Source: Epiperipatus broadwayi
Lineage: Eukaryota; Onychophora; Udeonychophora; Euonychophora; Peripatidae
Length of the DNA stretch: 64,000 bases
Assembly (NCBI GenBank): GCA_028023455.1
Contig: JAQFVV010000568.1
Location: 186,001-250,000 of the forward strand
Direction of reading: 5' to 3'
Position 1 is the stretch's first letter; every line of letters starts with the position of its first letter. Made by a program: the position numbers and the translations under genes. This document shows, piece by piece, positions 34,939 to 44,344 of the stretch. Below the pieces are notes generated by a model that saw only the letters and a list, made by a program, of their open reading frames with translations, did not search any database and was not told the origin of the DNA.

Positions 34939-36985
34939 TCAGATTGATCTGAGTTGAGTTTGTTGCATCTGGGTTGTGTTTTGGTTTTGGAAGTGATCAC
35001 TGTTAAATGCCGGTGTAGGTATTAGATTGTCTCTACATTTGTGTGCTCTGCTTTTCCTGTCACCACAGGAATTGCAAAAGTAGGCCTGACAGTCCTTTAC
35101 GAGATGAGACCTCTTACCACAATAAAAGCAATGAGGTCTAACTTCCAAAAAAAAAAGGATCATAAGAGAGTTCTTTAGTCTGACAATGATTAGAATATCA
35201 TTAGGGTTTATATCCATTTTTAGCTGTAATTCAAATGTAGCTATGTTTCATAGGAACAAGAATCCTGTTTTGTCTACTGGCAGATATTTAAAATTAACAA
35301 TTTTTCCAGATGGTTGAAGAATTTTTTGGAGCTGGCCTTCATCTAGGCCCATTACACAGTTTTTTATTTTCCCATGAAGTGTAGAGGCCCTGTTAACATC
35401 AATATAGCACAAGAACTTGTCATCAATAGTTTTGAAGTTGTTTTTGAAATTGTTGTTGTTCACCCAATTGTTAAATTCAAGAGCTATATATCTGTCATTA
35501 GGATGATTTATAATACAATGAATGCCATCTCCCAATTACTTTGCTTGATGATATTATATAAATACTTGATAGGGAATTTGAATAATGAGCAATTAGTGTC
35601 TGTGATAGTTAAGATTAAACTTGTTTCACTGTTATAATCTGCCAGCGATTTGAGCAGTTTTATTTATATTGTTTGGTTAAATTGAATCTGTAGGTTGTTG
35701 TATTGGGTTTCATTGAAGTTAGCAGTGGTGAATTAGTCAGATACAATATTTAATTGGGTGTCAGATTGGCTGTTGTTTTCAGGTTGGTCAATTAGAGGAA
35801 GATGGATTCTGGGTAATCAACTGTAGCAAAGCACTTCTTGTGCATTTGTTTATCAAGAGGAAGCAATAAGTTAGATGTAGTATTTTTGTTTGAAATTAAT
35901 TTATTGAGAAACGCCAATTTTTGTGATATTGGCATATGAAGGCTTTAGTTGATTTGATGTTAAATTTGACATCGAATGAGGGTTATTGTGGTTGAATTGT
36001 GGGATAATTGGTAGAGTATCAAATGTAGAAGAGTTGATTGATTTTTTCCCTTCTTTGTTGTAAATTAGGGGGTCTTGAAAAGTGCATCTCTATCAGGAGG
36101 TTGTGAAGCTCTGAATGTTTTGGGTTATCGGTAAATGGTATAATGCAAGTCATGTCATCTGTGAAAGCTTCTTGATTTTGGATAAAATGAATGTTGTGGA
36201 AGAAGTCTTTCATTTGTATATTAATATTTGTGAGTATATGGGAGTTTGAATGACTTGAGATGGTTTCAGAATCAGACTGAGTATCTACATTTAGTTCTGA
36301 AAGAGGATATTTTATGCTAAGTAAAATTTTGTCTTTTTGCCTTATTGCATATGGCTTGCCGGATGCTTGTTTGGTTAAAAGAACTTATATGTTAGAATTA
36401 TTGGATTGTTATTTGGTTTTTTTTTTTTAATTTTTGATAATTGTTGTTTTTTTGTTTAGATGTGATTGAGGTATGTCATCACTAGTGCCAAGTGAGCTTG
36501 ATAGCTCAGAGGTGTCCAAGTAAAAATTATCGAGTTGACTTTTATTTTTTATTATCTAATATGTTTTGGTGGTTTGAAGAAGAATTAGATATAATTTGAT
36601 TTGTAGAATGCTGTTGTAGTGTTAATTCCTTATTATTAGTTGTTTTGTTATGAGATTTGAAAGGGTCTGGGTCAGATAAAGTGTTCATTGCTGTTTCTGT
36701 AGTATTAAGACTTAGGCTTCGGGAAGACAATGTGACAGTTTGTGTATTTTGTGATATTAAATTTGCTGAAGAAGCATTTGAATTTGAAAAAAATGTTACT
36801 TCATTATGACAATCTGATGTGTTTATTGTTTGTGGTTCTGAGTTAATTGAAGTGCTATTGGATGGAGGAATGTACAAGGTAGGTATTTCAATAGCAGCAG
36901 AGTTCACAATGTAATGATTAGCATTAACAAATGTATTGTGTACTATATCTTGGTTTTTTTTTTCTTGTAATTTTTTGGTAAACAT
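34939..36985 (-). pseudogene. T1 ORF1: RNA-binding protein with CCHC zinc knuckles
   Basis: The coding path runs in at least four broken segments. 36985-36542 is Ser/Asn/Thr/Gln-rich and low in order, like the N-terminus of T2 ORF1. 36213-36019 is a segment with KDFFHNIHFIQ. 35535-35248 includes DKFLCYIDVNRAS, GLDEGQLQKILQPSGKIVNF and LPVDKTGFLFL, which fits an RRM-like fold. 35217-34939 carries MDINPNDILIIV, RPHCFYCGKRSHLVKDCQ and CNSCG, RAHKC. The CFYCGKRSHLVKDC pattern is a CCHC knuckle and a second Cys/His cluster follows. ORF1 proteins of this type bind element RNA and act as chaperones. Multiple frameshifts make it a pseudogene. Confidence 0.65.
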
Positions 36986-37081
36986 TTATAGATGAGTTGT
37001 TCTTTATTAAAATTTCCATTATGGTTTTGAAAACTATTTGCAGAAATTTTTGATGCCTTGAATTTTTTAACATTATAAATA

Positions 37082-37285
37082 TGTTTAAACTTAATTTGGC
37101 TGATGTTTGTCTTAGTGCTTTTGTGTCTCACCTGTCTAAGCCGTTTTAAGATCTTTTGTTTCTCCCTGAGTTTAGTCGGTGCAAACCATCATCATCATCC
37201 ATTCTGATCACAGTAAATAAATTTTCCAGATATGTAGTGGTCTGGTGGCACCCTCTGTGTCAGAATGGTTTGAATGTATGGTACA
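37082..37285 (+). mobile_element. Left LTR of element G3
   Basis: Starts TGTTTAAACTTAATTTGGC and ends GGTACA, TG...CA-like. It matches 41076-41275 over about 200 bases with roughly 10% differences by eye. It contains an AATAAA-type signal (AGTAAATAAATTTTCC) near 37215. Primer-binding-site-like sequence follows 15 bases later. No matching 5-bp target duplication was found outside the two LTRs, so the exact limits are uncertain. Confidence 0.68.
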
Positions 37286-37299
37286 TCGGATAGTAATTT

Positions 37300-37317
37300 T
37301 GGTGCCCAATGTGAGGC
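37300..37317 (+). promoter_or_regulatory. tRNA-Lys-like primer-binding site of G3
   Basis: TGGTGCCCAATGTGAGGC matches TGGCGCCCAACGTGGGGC at 15 of 18 positions. The 15-base gap from the LTR end is longer than usual, so either the LTR ends later than drawn or the spacer has grown. Confidence 0.55.
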
Positions 37318-37648
37318 TTTGAGTTTTCAAGCCCATGTGAGATTTTGTTTAGACAGTTGAGAAAGATGTCAGGTGTAAGAGTCAAGATTTAGTAGGTGGG
37401 GGTCAGGGTTGTTAAATATTGCAGGTATTGTTAGAGCAAGTTTGGTAGAAAGGGGTTCTTCTTTTTATATGAAATAACATAGAACAGTAAAAAGACTATT
37501 TTTTAAAAAGTCTGTCTGAGGTAATTTTTTTTGAAGAGTTAAATATAGTTCATCTTTCTTATAAAATAATTTATAGAAAACAGTAAATAGCATTTTATTT
37601 GCTTTTAGATTTTTAAATTTTTTTAAGTAGTATTGCAAATTTAATCTT

Positions 37649-38760
37649 GTGTCGAAAATGGGAGTAGTTGAAAAAGAAGAATCAGAGACACAGATAATGA
37701 TGAAGATGTTGATGAAGTTGGTAATAGAAATGAAAAGTCAGCAAGCAATGATGGCAGAGTTTAAAGCAGAAATGAGGGAAGAACTTACAAAAATCATGCA
37801 GGACCAGGGAGAAATGATTAGAGAAATAAGAGAGATGAGGGGTGAAATAACTGGAGAAGTAGAAGAAACTTTGGAAGTAAAAAAAGAAGTTGAGATGAAA
37901 AAATAGTTGAAAAATGAGTTGAGTAAAGAGAGTCAGGAAGTAAAAAAAGTAGACATCATAAAAGATATAGAAATAGAAATAAGCACAGATGGATTACAAG
38001 TAGAAAGTGTGGTGGAAAATTTAGTAAATGTAAATAAAACAATAGAATAAAGTTATAAGGTAAAAACAAAAGCAGGTAGAAGAGTCTTTGCATGACACTA
38101 AAAATAAATTGTTTTCAATAACTGTTTGTTTTGAATATGAATTTGAAAAGAAGAAAAGAGTTAAAAAAAGATTAAGAAATATGATCTTGCAGCTGAAATA
38201 GGACCAGGGAGAAATGATTAGAGAAATAAGAGAGATGAGGGGTGAAATAACTGGAGAAGTAGAAGAAACTTTGGAAGTAAAAAAAGAAGTTGAGATGAAA
38301 AAATAGTTGAAAATGAGTTGAGTAAAGAGAGTCAGGAAGTAAAAAAAGTAGACATCATAAAAGATATAGAAATAAGCACAGATGGATTACAAGTAGAAAG
38401 TGTGGTGGAACAATAGAATAAAGTTATAAGGTAAAAACAAAAGCAGGTAGAAGAGTCTTTGCATGACACTAAAAATAAATTGTTTTCAATAACTGTTTGT
38501 TTTGAATATGAATTTGAAAAGAAGAAAAGAGTTAAAAAAAGATTAAGAAATATGATCTTGCAGCTGAAATAGAATCCATCTATAGAACAACTTTATTTAA
38601 AACGTTTGAAAAATGGGAAGATAAAAATTTTCTTTTTACTAGTGTTGATATTCTCGAAAATAAAGTAGGAAAGGAGGAGAAATTGGGCAGTTTCATTAAA
38701 AAAAAGATTCAGGGATATGTGCTAGAAAAGAGAACAGAATGATAAATAGACAAAATTGTA
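37649..38760 (+). pseudogene. gag-like coiled-coil region of G3
   Basis: The frame 37649-37906 encodes a strongly charged, methionine-rich coiled coil (MMKMLMKLVIEMKSQQAMMA, then EEL, EMIREIREMRGE, EVEETLEVKKEVEMKK). It resembles the gag starts of G1 and G2 in type but not in detailed sequence. After a stop the same style continues and is duplicated by the 400-bp tandem repeat. A later piece reads AEIESIYRTTLFKTFEKW, then LGSFIKKKIQGYVLEK before stops at about 38742. No zinc knuckle, protease or RT was found anywhere in G3, so it may be a non-autonomous derivative. Confidence 0.45.
37801..38572 (+). repeat. Near-perfect 400-bp tandem duplication in G3
   Basis: Unit 1 is 37801-38200 and unit 2 is 38201-38572. 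The units start GGACCAGGGAGAAATGATTA and both end GCAGCTGAAATAG. Unit 2 differs by three deletions (1, 6 and 21 bases, total 28) and otherwise appears identical. Everything around it is much more diverged, so this is a recent event. Confidence 0.93.
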
Positions 38761-41075
38761 AATTCTAGGCAAGTAAACTATAAGAAAGGGAAAGAAACTA
38801 ATTTAAGAAAGTTAGTAAATGGAGCAAAAAAAACCACTGAACTAAAGTTTAGGGTTCAGCATTTAGCAATTGGACAGATTGTTTGTTTTTTTTTTTTTTT
38901 CGAAAAAAGATTTTGTTAATGATTTATGAGAATGGAATATTGTTTTGTTTTTCATGAGTACGAGGCAAACATTCAGCCGAATTTCTAGGGATAGTTTTAA
39001 AATGTTTATAGTTTAAAAAAAGCTACAGGAATGTTTTTTTGATCATGTATTGAGGAAGTTGAACCAGATTGGCATCCCATTCAAAGGTTTACTGCCAAAA
39101 TTAAAAACTTTTAATTTCATTAAGCTTCTAAAGTTAAAAGAAAAAAGATTTTAATTTTTAAAAAGAGTATGTGTATTAATGCACATACTCGATTGGATTT
39201 AAAATAGATCATTTTAGTGTTTATAAAATTGTTTTTAAAATAGTTTTCTTATACCGCTTGTTTTTTTTTTAAATCAATTTGATTATTAAAAACAAGCTGG
39301 CTAGATAATTACATTCCTGTTGCTTTTATATTAATTATTGTAAAATCATTCTAAAATGTGGAGATTTGATTTGTATAGTTGTTTTTGTTTCAATAGTCCC
39401 TGGGTAGAATTCTTAGATTAAATTGAGCTTGAGATTAATATTTGCCCTGCCTTAGGCATAGAATTCAAAAACACAGAAAGTGTTTTGTGGGAAATGTAGG
39501 AGGTATAAATAGCCCTGAAAACATGGAGAGAATTATTAATTATTCTTAACTAGACAAGCTGTTTCTCAAGTGAAAGTTTGTATTCTTTTACACACTTGGA
39601 CTGCAGCCTGTTGTGATCCAGAGTTCAGCAGTTTGGACATTTAAAATCAAGGAAATTCGCTGTTGTTAAATCCTTTTGCTTGCAACAAGATGGCAAATAC
39701 TGTATGTGCTGTTGTCACCAGAATGGCATGCTAACTTAACAAAGGATGGATCCCTAACTTCCAAATCTGCTCCAGTAATGCCATAAACCTTTAGAAGAAG
39801 CCGCAACCTTTTTACATCTACCTTGCCATTGTCAAAAAACCTGAAAATGGACTAAAATAATAGTGTGCACTCTACTTGAACAGTATGTTACCGTAAGATA
39901 TTTTCTTTTATTCTTCCCAGGATAAATTTATTTTCATTAAATCTTCACTCAATTTAATTATAAATCTGTATTCATAAGAAATATGTAGCCTCCTATATAA
40001 TATTTGCTGTGTTTACTTGTATTTTCTAGTGTGTATTGGAATTTTAGTTTTAAAATTCCAAGTTTGCTTTCAAGTTTTGTTTATTGGTGACGAGTGAGTT
40101 TTTCTATTTTTATGCCAAACCTTTACTAAATGCTTTAGCTGTCATGTATATTTTAAATGCTTACCTGTAATTATTTTAGTAGCAAATAATTAATTTTAAA
40201 CATTATATTTGTGCTTTTGCTAACCACCAAAATTTTTGGCTGGTGACTTTAATTTCCTAGTTTCTGGAAGTGGGAATTCCATTTCTTCGTTTCTTATATC
40301 TCTGAAAGTGGAAACTAGAATTGTTTTTCTTTGTAATTTTATAAGTCATCAGCAGGAAGACAATATTTATTCCTTTGTAAATTGCATGTGAGAGAGACTT
40401 TCGTGCTGCTAAAGTATTTAAAGCTTTAATATTTTCATACTCATGTGCACTCTCTGATAGATTTATTTTGTATTTATGTATAGCTTAAAATTTATCAGAG
40501 CATGTACTCAGATTTTGTATCATAAATTTATTTCTTAATTATAATTTTTTTTTGTAATTCATTTTATTTCATTTCTGGGGCATACATAACTGGTTTTCTA
40601 ATGATTTACTTGTCTCCTATTGAGACCTTGAATTATTATTAGTTTTGGCGAACTGTTTAGTTGGGGATTCGCCAGTTTTGTTTGTTTTCATTTCATTTTA
40701 AATCATATGATTCAGTTGTTCTTGGAGTAAATCAATCACCCTTATTTTAAATGTTATAATAGGTGCAGCTTCTACTGACACAAGACATTCATGGTCTGAC
40801 ACATTTTATGGACCTCAGAAAGCTCGCTGGTGCTGATTTTGTTGATTTGTTTCAAGAACGTATTGTTTAAATATCTGAAAGTGAAAACCAATGTTTGGGT
40901 GAATCCTCTGCTGAATGAAATTTGCTTTCTCCCTATATAATTCATTTATTAGAGAATCAGCAGATCTGCCAAGGCTGTGTGTTTAATCATTCTTATACAT
41001 GCCTGAGTTAACCCTATTTATTGTGTCTTAAATTGATACTTCACAATTTATTTTCTCACAAATAAATTTTTTAAA
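38761..41075 (+). other. Internal region of G3 without recognisable pol
   Basis: About 2.3 kb between the gag-like region and the right LTR. It has no RT, integrase or protease motif in any frame I could follow. GGTATAAATAGCC at about 39512 is followed by a GC-richer stretch (39580-39900), which may be an inserted LTR or promoter. No polypurine tract precedes the right LTR. Confidence 0.45.
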
Positions 41076-41275
41076 TGTTTAAACTTAATTTGGCTGATGT
41101 TTGTCTTAGTGCTTTTGTGTCTCAATTGTCTAAACAATTTAAGATCTCTTGTTTCTCCATGAATTTAGTCGGTGCAAACCATCATCATTCTTTCTGATCA
41201 CAGTAAATAAATTTTCCAGATACATAGTGGTCTGGTGGCACCCTCTGTGTCAGAATGGATTGAATATTCAGTACA
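41076..41275 (+). mobile_element. Right LTR of G3 (or solo LTR of the same family)
   Basis: Homologous to 37082-37285 from TGTTTAAAC to GTACA. It is not followed by a primer-binding site, which fits a 3' LTR. The missing polypurine tract leaves the solo-LTR alternative open. Confidence 0.62.
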
Positions 41276-41549
41276 ATACATTACTTTGTAGATTTGATAA
41301 TAAACATACTGAAATCTGATAATATTGTTCTCTTGATCCAAACATTATATGAAATACTTTACCTTCTGGTAAACTTATAAAAAGGTTGTATACTTAGTTA
41401 TAAGTTAGACAGACAATGAAATGATATTAAAAGGTAACCTATTTCCTTCATTATCTAATTGCTAGTCCAGGAAAACATTACCCAATTCATTTCATTATTA
41501 TTTTTTTATTATTACGATAGTTATAAGTTATTGTGTAATAGAATTTCTT

Positions 41550-41803
41550 AATCAGGGTTCAAAATAGGCCAGACACCTTAAATGACTAGTCTCCAGGCAT
41601 TATCATTTCTAATTATTGGTGTTGTGGTATGTTTAGAAATCTAATTATAGAAATGTTTCATTTAATCCAATGATATTTTAATATATTTGTTCCATGACTA
41701 TTATAGCTACTATCAAGATATAAAACGGTAATATTTATATTTGAATATGATCACTTAATTTTATTTAAGTTACAATGGATCTTTGATCATTTTTATTGTT
41801 ACA
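41550..41803 (+). mobile_element. LTR of gypsy-type element G2
   Basis: Aligns with the G1 LTR (20338-20727) but with an internal deletion of about 135 bases. It ends TTGTTACA, one base before the primer-binding site. No second copy lies downstream. Confidence 0.6.
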
Positions 41804-41804
41804 A

Positions 41805-41822
41805 TGGTGCCCAACATGGGGC
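41805..41822 (+). promoter_or_regulatory. tRNA-Lys-like primer-binding site of G2
   Basis: TGGTGCCCAACATGGGGC differs from the tRNA-Lys(1,2) type site at only two positions, both of the kind produced by CpG decay. It is the best preserved of the three sites in the window. Confidence 0.7.
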
Positions 41823-42346
41823 TATGATATGTTACCATATACCTGAAAAAGGGAGTCTATAGAATGATGGGAGATGTGTGGTTAAAAAGAGAGAAATTTT
41901 TTTTAGTAAAATTTTTTTTTCAGTGAAAATTTTTTTTTCGCTTACAAAATTGTCTTAGCCATACAGTGTTATCTTAGATTTGTATGTGATGATGTTTGAT
42001 ATGATTTAATTTTATTGATGATGATAAAATGCATACAGCCATAAAACAGCTGTTTTGTTTTTTCAAGTTTGAAAATAGATAGTATATCACAACTTAAGAC
42101 AGTGGTGAAATAATTTTTTAAATATTAGAATGATTTACTGCCAGATAGGACAGGCATAGTAATAGTGATGAATTATGGGATAGTAGTCTCGTGTGTGTTT
42201 GGAGAGTTCATTTTGTAAAAAGTCTATGATTTTTGAGGTTGGATTGGATATTTGATCATTAGAGTTTGGTTGGCTAGATTGCAGTTTTGATGAGTGGAGA
42301 GTTTTGTCTTTGCCTTGAGAATGCTGTGTATTCATGTAACCCATGA

Positions 42347-42562
42347 GTGATCAAACCCATTCACTGCTCCAACTCAACTTGTAAGTTATCCTTATTTTAT
42401 CATGAAGCAGTTAACAGCAGTCCTGCCATGTTATCAGCCTATACGTCTTCAAGACAGAGAGCAACACCTAGTTTTCTGAAGCCTATAATAAGCAGGGCAT
42501 CCTTTGATACTTGCCATGTAACACTCCAAGAGAGTGAGCAAGGCATAGTTTATCTATTTTAG
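42347..42562 (+). CDS. Leader open frame of G2, counterpart of the G1 frame
   Basis: A 71-codon frame begins at GTG (ATG in G1), reading IKPIHCSN, KLSLFYHEAVNSSPAMLSAY and SSRQRA. It shares the frame with 21281-21526 but has a single 105-bp unit and a different C-terminus. The role is unknown. It may be part of a structured leader RNA rather than a protein. Confidence 0.25.
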   Translation: MIKPIHCSNSTCKLSLFYHEAVNSSPAMLSAYTSSRQRATPSFLKPIISRASFDTCHVTLQESEQGIVYLF

Positions 42563-43022
42563 CCCCTAAGACTTAAAAATATATCTTTTATTGTAACAGA
42601 GTTTGCATCATTCAATCAAGGGTTGTGGTAGTTAATAGTGATCAAATTGGGATGATCTTCTGAGTGCTCATGATGCATTGTGTGATTGTAGTGCTGTGAC
42701 TGAAATCTTTTATTATCTGATTGTGAACTGCTAGTCATTCTGTGGACTGTCAGTATCTGTCAGATCTCTAGGGGAATAGATGGATATATAATTTGGACTA
42801 TTGCAGACAGAGATGCACTATATAGATTATTGTTGTGTGATTCATTGAATGAGGGATATTAAATAATTTTTTTTGTATCAGTAATGCTTAATAAAGCAGG
42901 GTGAAAAAGCAAATCAGTTAGTCAATCAGAAATAGGTGTCAGATAAAGAAAGGATGTGTGGGTTTTTGGGGGTCAGTGGAGCACAGATGGGATATATATT
43001 GAATATATTAAGTTTTAATAAG

Positions 43023-43706
43023 ATGAGTGGACTTGACCTGCAAATGATAATGCAGATGTTTAGAAGTATAAAAGAAGATAATAAAAATTTAAAACAAACG
43101 ATGGAGAAAAGTTATAAAAGTTTAGAACAAACGATGGAGAAAAGTACAGAGAGTATAATAGAAGGTAATCAGAGCTTACCAGTGGTAAAACATAAGCTAG
43201 ATAGTCAGACAACTGATAATGAAGAAAGGAATGAAAAATTAGATGAGACAATAAATAAACTGGCTAGTACACTGATAGAAGATAAGTCCCAAGAAGTAGA
43301 AAGGCCAATAGAAGCAGTAAAACCAAATCTCCCAGTAAAGAGAGTACATGAGGAGATGGCCAAAAAGCAGATTGGGATAGATCATGAAGTGAAAGAAAGG
43401 GAAAGAGAATTGGAGGAAAAACTCCATGCACCAGATGAAATGATAAAATTAAGAGAGGCAATAGGAGAGATGAAACCAGATATTTTAGAAAGAGAGCAAA
43501 AGTTTCAACAGTCTGTAGTTCTCAATCTAGTAACTAACAAGCATGTGTGGTTTCAAAAATCCATATTTTTAAATAGATTAGAGATACCTTATATATGGTA
43601 TAAAGAATGTATCTCTGAAAAATTTAAATGCTCTGGAAAAAGCAAAAGTAAATTATATATGGTACAGAGAATCAATCTCTCTGAAAAGTTTAAATGTCCA
43701 TTATAG
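43023..43706 (+). pseudogene. gag-like coiled-coil protein of G2
   Basis: The best start is ATG 43023 (MSGLDLQMIMQMFRSIKEDN), which aligns with G1 gag. The frame is open further upstream, but that part is leader. An 11-residue (33-bp) tandem pair follows (LKQTMEKSYK, LEQTMEKSTE), then a long Glu/Lys-rich coiled coil with NKLASTLIEDKSQEVERPIE, VKERERELEEKLHAPDEMIK and EREQKFQQSVVLNLVTNKH. From about residue 175 it enters the 16-residue repeat region and stops at 43704-43706. Compared with G1, an acidic segment of about 75 residues is absent. No zinc knuckle is visible. Confidence 0.55.
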
Positions 43707-43976
43707 TTGCTACAAAGAATCAATGTTTCTAGAAAATTTAGCTGTGCCTTGTACAGAGAGTCAACCTTTCTAGAAAATTTAAAAATAAATTATACGTGGC
43801 CCAAAGAGTCAATCTCTCTGGAAGATGTAAGGATGAATTATATATGGTACAGAGAGTCAGTCTTTCTGAAAAGTTTTAAGATACAATATGTGTTGTATAG
43901 AGAGCTAATCTCTCTGAAAATTTTAGTTATGTTAAGTTTGGTACCAAGAGTTTATATTTCTATGTGGATACTATAA
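43548..43976 (+). repeat. 48-bp / 16-residue tandem repeat in G2
   Basis: About eight to nine degenerate units, each centred on a TGGTACAGAGAGTCA-type block followed by TCTCTCTGGAA-type and AATTATATA. The last units start at 43797, 43845 and 43893, exactly 48 bases apart. Earlier units carry indels that shift the frame. In frame they read NYTWPKESISLEDVRM, NYIWYRESVFLKSFKI and QYVLYRELISLKILVM, so the consensus is about NYIWYRESISLKNLKM. Three frames are used in turn because of the indels. I do not recognise the motif. Confidence 0.85.
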
Positions 43977-44340
43977 TAAGAGGTTACCTAAAATAAATCC
44001 TCCAGACATATTATAAGTATCCAGTCAAAATAAAAAATGGAGATATTAAAAATGGACTGGATATACATTGGCAATTTGGTGCAGACCACAATATGATGTA
44101 CAAAATGGAAAAGCCCAGAGTAAAACTCAAGAGCTGAACTAGAATGGTCCTGATATGATAATCTATTATGTTAGCAATTCCAAAGGAACCTGGAGATCAC
44201 CTGATTATTACCAAGAAAGTAAGGAAAGAGTAGAGTTTCAAATGAGAAATAACATTTCTTGAGCATCCCAAATTGAGACTTTCTGTCTAAATACTAGAGC
44301 TGAATGGCAATTGTGAGCAAAAAGGTAGCCAAGTATCTGA
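43977..44340 (+). pseudogene. Unassigned downstream coding trace of G2
   Basis: Open pieces follow the repeat: QTYYKYPVKIKNGDIKNGLD, IHWQFGADHNMMYKMEKPRV, then in another frame ELN*NGPDMIIYYVSNSKGTW and YYQESKERVEFQM. NGPDMI is faintly like the GPY module of integrases but too weak to assign. The segment ends where Tx1-like T3 begins. Confidence 0.25.
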
Positions 44341-44344
44341 TTTA

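Larger units (their letters stand above)
30830..37081 (-). mobile_element. Tx1/L1-group non-LTR retrotransposon, copy T1
   Basis: Read on the minus strand, this interval carries ORF1 (about 36985-34939) and then ORF2 with endonuclease, RT and a C-terminal cysteine-rich domain (about 34160-31005), the same order as T2. It covers about 6.25 kb, similar to T2. The 5' end abuts the left LTR of G3, so the ORF1 leader seen in T2 is missing or displaced. The 3' limit is an estimate from alignment with the end of T2. Stops and frameshifts break both ORFs into several segments. I place it in the Tx1/L1 group because of the RRM-like plus zinc-knuckle ORF1 and the C..C....H....C motif after the RT. Confidence 0.72.

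Noticed and set aside
36943-37131. Minus-strand frame joining the G3 LTR to the T1 end
   Set aside because: It crosses the boundary between two elements. The part inside the LTR is not coding.
43060-43461. Three minus-strand open frames in G2
   Set aside because: They are antisense to the charged gag coiled coil and give the usual Phe/Leu/Ser-rich shadow composition.
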